From the NCBI GenBank assembly GCA_037074705.1, contig CM073591.1, positions 90,376,032 through 90,440,031 on the forward strand: a stretch of DNA of 64,000 nucleotides, read 5' to 3'. Positions 58,445 through 64,000 of the stretch are shown piece after piece. A program made the position numbers and the translations under genes. This DNA comes from Zhengitettix transpicula. Taxonomy: Eukaryota > Arthropoda > Insecta > Orthoptera > Tetrigidae. Each line of letters begins with the position of its first letter. Within the stretch, counting starts at the first letter, position 1. Under the pieces are notes generated by a model. The model had not been told where the DNA came from. It was given only the letters and a program-made list of their open reading frames with translations, and did not search any database.

Positions 58445-58830
58445 TTAATTCTTGACCCTTTACAGCTTCTTTAGAGGTTCCAATTTGTCTACTGAACTCA
58501 ATTTATTTAATTGAATGGATGTCAATTCTGTACGGCTGCCCTCGATGTGACTATCATCTGTGTATAAAAACTTATCCACACTATCATTTCGTAGGTGATC
58601 ATGTTTGGATCCGACAGTGAACATGTACAAAATTGATATTTACATATTCACCATCAGAGTCTGAAAATTTTGTCAGTCTCTTCACCACACCTTTGTTAGC
58701 GAATTTTCCCCAAGAACCGTAACCTTCAATTTTCAGGTTTTGTTTGTGCTTGAATACCAAAATAATCCATCTGGCATTAGTTGTGAGATTAAAGAGTGGT
58801 CCAGTTTTCTAACCCTCTATGTATTCAACA
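58445..58830 (-). pseudogene. Decayed protein-coding remnant, family not recognised
   Basis: On the minus strand one frame reads GPLFNLTTNARWIILVFKHK, then QNLKIEGYGSWGKFANKGVV, KRLTKFSDSDGEYVNINF. After a frameshift near 58620 it continues as SKHDHLRNDSVDKFLYTDDS, HIEGSRTELTSIQLNKLSSV, DKLEPLKKL and a stop near 58462. Two long adjoining frames with protein-like composition, linked by one frameshift, are good evidence of an old coding sequence. I cannot name the family. It may be a host processed pseudogene, since no intron breaks the homology, or a transposon protein. Confidence 0.5.
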
Positions 58831-59064
58831 GTTTAGTACCACATTTCTCTAGGTTTCCTCCGATCTCTCCATCAGCACAACATATAATTTCTTTTATGTA
58901 TCCTTAATAATATATTACACTAAAGTTCAATAAAGATTACGTCGACCTAAGAAAACTAGATGTCACGCGTTATTATAGTTTTAGACTGTTCAAAAAGTCA
59001 AATATACTCGCTTATAAATATTTTCCCTTCAACAACAGCACGATTTAGTCTACCGTCGTATTTT

Positions 59065-59425
59065 TTTTAGGTTTACATAGGCTATATATATAGGATAATC
59101 CACATAGTGGCAACCCCCCTCTTATAGCATAGGAAAGAGATTTAAAAGATGGGGTGCGAAAGGGTAGAGGAGGTTGCCAATATTTAACTAGAGCCCCCGG
59201 GCTATGGTTTAAGGATCTTACCCAGCAATTCGCCTAAAAGTGATGCAGGGAAAACCCTAGAAAAACCTGCATCAGGTAGGTCGGGTATTTGGTACTTGTC
59301 CCACGCCCTTCCGATGGCGGGAGAGGGTTTTGATGTGGGGTCGTATCTTTCCCCTCGCTATTCCTTGACCAGTTTAGGAGGCAGCTGGCCGACTATTCCA
59401 ATGGGAATAGCTTAATACAGGTCTT
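59065..59425 (+). repeat. Repeat family A, 3'-truncated copy
   Basis: It starts with TTTTTTTTAGGTTTACATAG and runs through AACCCCCCTCTTATAGCATA, GGGCTATGGTTTAAGGATCT, AAAAGTGATGCAGGGAAAAC and TCCGATGGCGGGAGAGGG to CCGACTATTCCAATGGGAAT, then stops abruptly. A short TAATACAGGTCTTAATACAG duplication follows at the break. CTCTTATAG 5' subtype. Confidence 0.85.
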
Positions 59426-59429
59426 AATA

Positions 59430-59870
59430 CAGGTCGCCAGTTACAAGAACAGAGTTCTATTATAACACCAAATAGTATAACTTGGACTACATGACTTGTA
59501 CTTTTCGTTTATATGTCTCGGAAAAAATAATCTTAAAATCTTTCGTTAGATTAGTTGATGTTTACGATCGCCGCTGATATTAAATCTGCTATTATATAAC
59601 AACGATGTTGTTGGCAGTTTCTTCGTCGATACGTTCAACGCATCACTGAATTAACTCTTAACTTATGTGAACATTATTCTAAAGAGGCAAAGTATTATAG
59701 TCGTTTTTGATAACAAATATAAACTTTCCTTCTCCAAACGGGACGATTGATACATTCTTCTACAATCGGAATATTGTTAGTCGCACGTGGTCAGTGTAGC
59801 GATTCTCACGGCCTAAATTTAGGACTTCAATGAAGAATAGGTATTATATGTAAATTGATCATGGGTGTAA
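59430..59870. other. Stretch with no recognised gene
   Basis: AT-rich DNA between a repeat A copy and a SINE; nothing recognised. Confidence 0.45.
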
Positions 59871-59875
59871 TGATT

Positions 59876-60125
59876 TCAATTCAAGAACAGAATAATTGCT
59901 TTCAGACAAAGCTCAGTAACAGAGGCTATGAAATTGTATTAAAGGATCAGGTTGAAAAAATCTAGGCCGTGAATAATGTGTTTTAGTAAATTGTACGTTA
60001 GGCCGTCGCAGGGAGTATACAATAGATGGAGTCGACTCGGATAACTCAGATTGAAAAGTTGATTTGATTCAGTATCCGCCTTTCTGGCGGAGATTTGTTT
60101 GAAAGCAATTCTTACGATACTGAAA
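59876..60125 (+). mobile_element. SINE copy, diverged
   Basis: The head TCAAGAACAGAATAATTGCT, TTCAGACAAAGCTCAGTAAC matches the 4.75-kb copy, and the preceding AATGAAGAATAGGTATTATA matches the partial copy at 11.6 kb. CAGGTTGAAAAAATCTAGGC and TTCTGGCGGAGATTTG match internal words at 11.5 and 13.6 kb. The tRNA-like B box is not recognisable, so this copy is probably promoter-dead. Confidence 0.5.
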
Positions 60126-60129
60126 TTTT

Positions 60130-60540
60130 ATATTATTTAGAGGTAGAACGGACTGTAAATTAAGAATACACGTTGTTTATAGAGCTTTGTATTCCGTCAC
60201 CGTAAAACGTAGAAGAAAGTGTGATGCATAAAATATATTACCAAATTTATAAATAAGTATATATTCGATGTCAAAACGTAAAATTTTTACTTGCAAACGT
60301 TTTCAATTTCTCGGGCCCTAGTAAGTCGATGTAGTGTATCAATTCAAGTACAACTTCATAGTAATTATCATTAAGAAACTAATATAACAAAAATCGTAAC
60401 ATTGTTCTTCTTGTATAATTCATTAAAATGTGACAATGTCGTATTTCTTTAATTTATCTTCAAATTTTCAAGTTTATTTATTGATAATTCAGAATTTTTT
60501 ACTTCTGTTGAAAATATTGTTTGAGTGCATGAAAACATTT
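60130..60540. other. AT-rich stretch with no recognised gene
   Basis: No coding signal or shared repeat recognised. Confidence 0.45.
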
Positions 60541-60544
60541 ATTT

Positions 60545-60870
60545 ACATAAATGGTCATTTTGAGAGGACTTGAAAACAAAAGCAGCGACTTGCAGACGTC
60601 AGCTGGCGCATCCATCACGCGGCCTCCAAAAAGGAGCTATCCCTGTTTTCCAGTGCGAGGTTTTTGCTCCCACAAGCATTCCTACGCTTTAAATACAATA
60701 CGTCGGCTCCACACATTAATTAATCCATCTCTCGGAAGTTTACGAGCGCTCAACCCGTGTTAGGGTTTTTATGTTACACGATGAGCGGACGGAGGTGGAG
60801 GGGCAAGAGAGACCTGCTTATAATGTGGAGGTATTATCCATACACACTGACAGGTCTTTCGTTCTGCGAC
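60545..60870. other. GC-richer, apparently unique island
   Basis: A balanced patch with a 70-codon plus-strand frame of no known family. The words ACACATTAATTAATCCATCT and CACGCGGCCTCCAAAAAGGA in unique DNA again give an enhancer-like impression. Confidence 0.3.
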
Positions 60871-61099
60871 TGCAAAAATGTAATAATTCATATACACTAG
60901 CTCCAAGAAACTATCAGATAAGCTGAATTGGTGAACAATTAACTATGATAGAGAGAAGTTAGCCCGCTCACTATTTACCAGGATTGAAACCCCAGAATTA
61001 TAATTACAATTAGCAATGATTTAAAAATACAATAACATTTAAATTTTTTCACGTATTTTAATAATAGAATAATTTGAGTACATTTATGAAACATTATAC

Positions 61100-61260
61100 A
61101 CGTAAAGCTATTATAATTTCTTAAAAGCTAAATTAATACATTACAAAACATAACACGTTTCCATTTTCTGAAATGTTTTATAATAACTAAAGAGGTTTTC
61201 GAGACTCGGGCGAAACGTCGTGTTTTGTTTTGTATTATCTAACTAATTTGTCGATGTTAA
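61100..61260. mobile_element. Small inverted-repeat element with a hammerhead-like end
   Basis: The right end (plus strand, 61187-61220) reads CTAAAGAGGTTTTC, then GACTCGGGCGAAACGTCG, followed by TGTTTTGTTTTGTATTATCT. The left end, reversed, reads CAGAAAATGGAAACGTGTTA followed by TGTTTTGTAATGTATTAA. So both ends share GAAACG, TGTTTTGT and GTATTA words in opposite orientation with almost no core between them. The first box on the right is CTAAAGA instead of CTGANGA. Confidence 0.5.
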
Positions 61261-61264
61261 ACGA

Positions 61265-62020
61265 CTGTTTTTTTTACAAGAATTTTGAAAAGGAAATCTA
61301 AATTCATCATTTGATTTATTGTTAAACAATTGAGTTGTAAGGACTGACGAACTGATGTATGATCATTTATTATTTAGTTATCTTATGAAATGTAAGCTGT
61401 ATATATATTAAAATTACAGGTGAATATGGCTAATTGAAGGTTTAAAACTCCTGCTATATATGAATGACGAATTAAATTATTTTCTAATTTGTCGTAAAAA
61501 TAAAGACTGTTTTGATTATTCTTTATTAAAATTTCTGTACTAACTTTTAAGAAGCTATAATGTCTGTATGTGGCCACTGATTAATACCAATCATGTAACA
61601 GAAAAATAAAATCATTAATTCAGATATATTTAATGTATTTTAATTATGATGAGAGGTTGTCCTTTTATATTATATACAATTTAGAAAACTTCTGGATAAA
61701 TAATATTTTAAACAACGGAAGAGCAAAAAAATTATTGGATCCTTACCAAATATTATTTATGTAATCTTAAGGTAATCTTTAGCACAGTCACCTACAATTT
61801 ATTTTTTGCCTTCAAGTTTAATTTCATTAAACTACAGTTAGATGGGAAAGGTATGATGACGTTGATTCAAAGTTAGACCAAGAAATGGAATCATTACTCA
61901 AGTGTAAAATTATTTACAAGAACAGGCTTTCAGATTTGATGTCGTGATATTCCGATTTTCTTTACCAAACATAAGATAACTATTAATCGCAAGATTTCAT
62001 ACTTTCTCGACTTCCGCTTT
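61265..62020. other. AT-rich stretch with no recognised gene
   Basis: Nothing recognised; the open frames are short and of low complexity. Confidence 0.45.
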
Positions 62021-62024
62021 AGTT

Positions 62025-62414
62025 GTGTTTGGTTACTCCGATATGAAAGATGTTGAAGAATACCTCATTTCAATCGAAAGTAATTTGGTGGAATACGATT
62101 TTCAAACATTTCTCTATTCCACAATACGAGTTTCAGAATTGTTTTCAACGAACCGCCTGGTGACGTTATTCAAGACGATGACACGAAATGCGTGGAATAT
62201 GAATCGAAGAAAACAACCAAAGACGAGCCTGTATATGTATACAGTAGTTTCAGATGAGCGCAGTTGCATTACATCAATAAGGTTACACAAGTGCATTTTT
62301 TGCATGTCGAATAATTTTGGAAAAGTAATTTTTACAGTTATCAGTATACGATTACAAATTAATAATTTTAATCCAATAAATTTGACAGAGCTTTGTAAGA
62401 TTCCTGGTAACTGA
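62025..62414 (+). other. Longest open frame in the window, doubtful
   Basis: This frame is open for 129 codons starting with GTG; the first ATG is at 62043, giving 123 codons. The product (KDVEEYLISIESNLVEYDFQ near the start, then many M, N, R, I, F) has no recognisable domain. Composition at its start is protein-like, but the C-terminal third is not. It overlaps a 63-codon minus-strand frame. In 64 kb of AT-rich DNA one frame of this size is not surprising, so I list it only as a candidate. Confidence 0.2.
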
Positions 62415-62469
62415 GTTTGTGGGTCGTCATAAATCCATGCATGTATAGCAGGAAGGAATTAGTGTAGTC

Positions 62470-62860
62470 TGAGCGCCTAATGAGAGGAACAACGCTGCGA
62501 TACAAGGTCCTGAGACTCGGATGGGCAGGAAGCCGGTCGCGGATCTGTCACCGTAATAAACTCGGCCCCGAGGCCAGGCATTGTCCCCTGGCTAATACAC
62601 ACGCACGCTCGCATAGGGAGGGTTATTTAACCCCCTCGCCCCCAATTTCCCGGTCGGCGAGCGCCCAATGGAGGGCGATTTAGCGGCTGCCATTGTTGGG
62701 CGACAGGGCATTGTTGCTCGCCGCCATTAATCACACCTCGGAGTGACAGCAGTGGGTGCAACCCACCCCAGGGTCGCCTCGTTAGCACAGGGACGCTCAC
62801 ATCACCTGTGCTCGTGCTGCACTCGTTGCACAATCCTTTAAATAACTTCAACTTAATACT
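62470..62860. other. GC-richest island, apparently unique
   Basis: About 390 bases, the most GC- and CpG-rich part of the window along with 3.4 kb. Open frames occur on both strands (67 codons plus, 80 codons minus) with R, P and G-rich products, as expected from GC-rich DNA by chance. GGCTGCCATTGTTGGGCGAC, CCGCCATTAATCACACC and TCGCATAGGGAGGGTTATTT are typical of CpG-rich regulatory DNA. No repeat counterpart in the window. Confidence 0.35.
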
Positions 62861-62869
62861 TACATACAA

Positions 62870-64000
62870 TTGGTGTAATTTAAAACCCCTAAGTGGATTA
62901 ATTTAATCTCTTCGGAAGGAATTATTTATTCAATACGAAATGGAAAATTGTCACAATGACGTCTGATCTCCTTAGAAAACGAGGAACGGAAGCTTTTTTT
63001 TTGTTTTTTAAATCAATAAAGATTTCTAATGGAATAATAGAATAGTTATCATTCATGAGACTGATTTAGTGGATGTCTCAATACCTTTCGGAATACTGAC
63101 GTATGTTTCCATTCCTCGTGATATGATCAAAAATGTTTCTCCCCAATGCCGTCTTCCGATGTGTATACGATGAACCAAATGCGTAGCTCGACATCGCGAA
63201 CGCTGTAATGGCATTTATTGTCTCATAAACTGCAAATTGGCATTAAATAATTAAGTCAAATATGACGAACAATTACATAATATTTTCATTATCGTATGAG
63301 GCGTTCACGGCTTCCAGGTCATCAACCAATAAAAAAGCGAAAAAAATTAATATGTAGATATGATAAATTCACTGGTAAATCCTTTTCTTGAGCCTTAATG
63401 GATCAGTACTTCGCTATAGAAATAATTATATTTCTGAGGCCTAATTAGATTGGTCTGAGACTACAAACAATGACTCGACCAAAAAGTTATGTCTTATTTT
63501 CAGAGAATGTTTTTAAAAAACATTCAATAAATTTTTTAATATAACTTTTTCCCCAAAAATGCAAAAGAAAAATACCATAAGGACAGAAAAATGGAAGCAA
63601 ATTTATCTTTATTATGTTTTTGGTTCTGTTGAGAGGCCATTAAAATTTGAGATTAATTAATGTCTCATACTTTGTCCTATTTTTGAACATTCATTCCCAA
63701 TATAATTCTTACAAAATTAGAAGTTAAAATTGATAATATTCTTATACATATTAAAATTATAATATATATAATTAAATAAATTATAACATTTTAAAGGTAA
63801 TTTTAATTGGATAATTTTATAAATTACATTTGTAAATAAAATCCATTTTTTATATAAATATATATATGGAGCTCAAATTAATTAATCTAACATACAATAT
63901 ACTAGCATATAGACCACAAATAATTCACAATCATCTCAGAAATGATTAACATTATATTTAATAATACTCTTACCTTTAAAGTGACACATATGTAAAATCT
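62870..64000. other. AT-rich stretch with no recognised gene
   Basis: AT-rich to the end of the window. No repeat, RNA gene or coding signal recognised. Confidence 0.45.

Overview
The window looks like arthropod, most likely insect, nuclear DNA. It is strongly AT-rich, has no bacterial-type gene density, and is dominated by decayed transposable elements. I found no intact host gene. The element mix (Penelope-like GIY-YIG remnants, a CR1/jockey-type LINE, a ZBED-type hAT, an MADF-coding DNA element, tRNA-derived SINEs and several short dispersed families) fits a large insect genome. A stick insect, termite or cockroach is a guess from general appearance only.

Layout. 0-8 kb: AT-rich DNA, a DNA-transposon-like element with an MADF-domain remnant (2.3-3.2 kb), a SINE (4.75 kb) and the first block of repeat family B (7.1-7.6 kb). 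8-15 kb: a second block of B, four SINE copies and a perfect hairpin (11.3 kb). 15-20 kb: a LINE on the minus strand split by a roughly 970-bp LTR-like insertion inside a TA microsatellite. 20-31 kb: copies of repeat family A, two foldback elements (23.5 and 24.4 kb), and a Penelope-like GIY-YIG remnant (29.4-29.7 kb) with a hammerhead-like motif downstream of it. 31-42 kb: mostly unrecognised AT-rich DNA plus a second GIY-YIG remnant (37.3-37.6 kb) with a hammerhead-like motif beside it. 42.7-45.2 kb: the largest block of B, about eight monomers in tandem. 47.4-48.4 kb: a long near-perfect palindrome made of repeat A. 48.9-50.0 kb: a hAT relic. 51-61.3 kb: more inverted pairs of hammerhead-like ends, a second LINE 3' end, two more A copies and three unassigned coding-like stretches.

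How the parts relate. The most coherent theme is a group of short elements whose ends carry a hammerhead-ribozyme-like core (CTGANGA, a stem, then GAAAC followed by GTCG or similar). At 51.0, 56.4 and 61.2 kb, and more weakly at 48.6 kb, two such ends face outward around a small core. Two single copies lie next to GIY-YIG pseudogenes. This suggests that Penelope-like elements supply the ends and that many copies are small non-autonomous inverted-repeat derivatives. About a dozen GC-richer, apparently single-copy islands stand out in the AT-rich background; they may be conserved regulatory DNA or exons of an unseen gene, but sequence alone cannot settle that.
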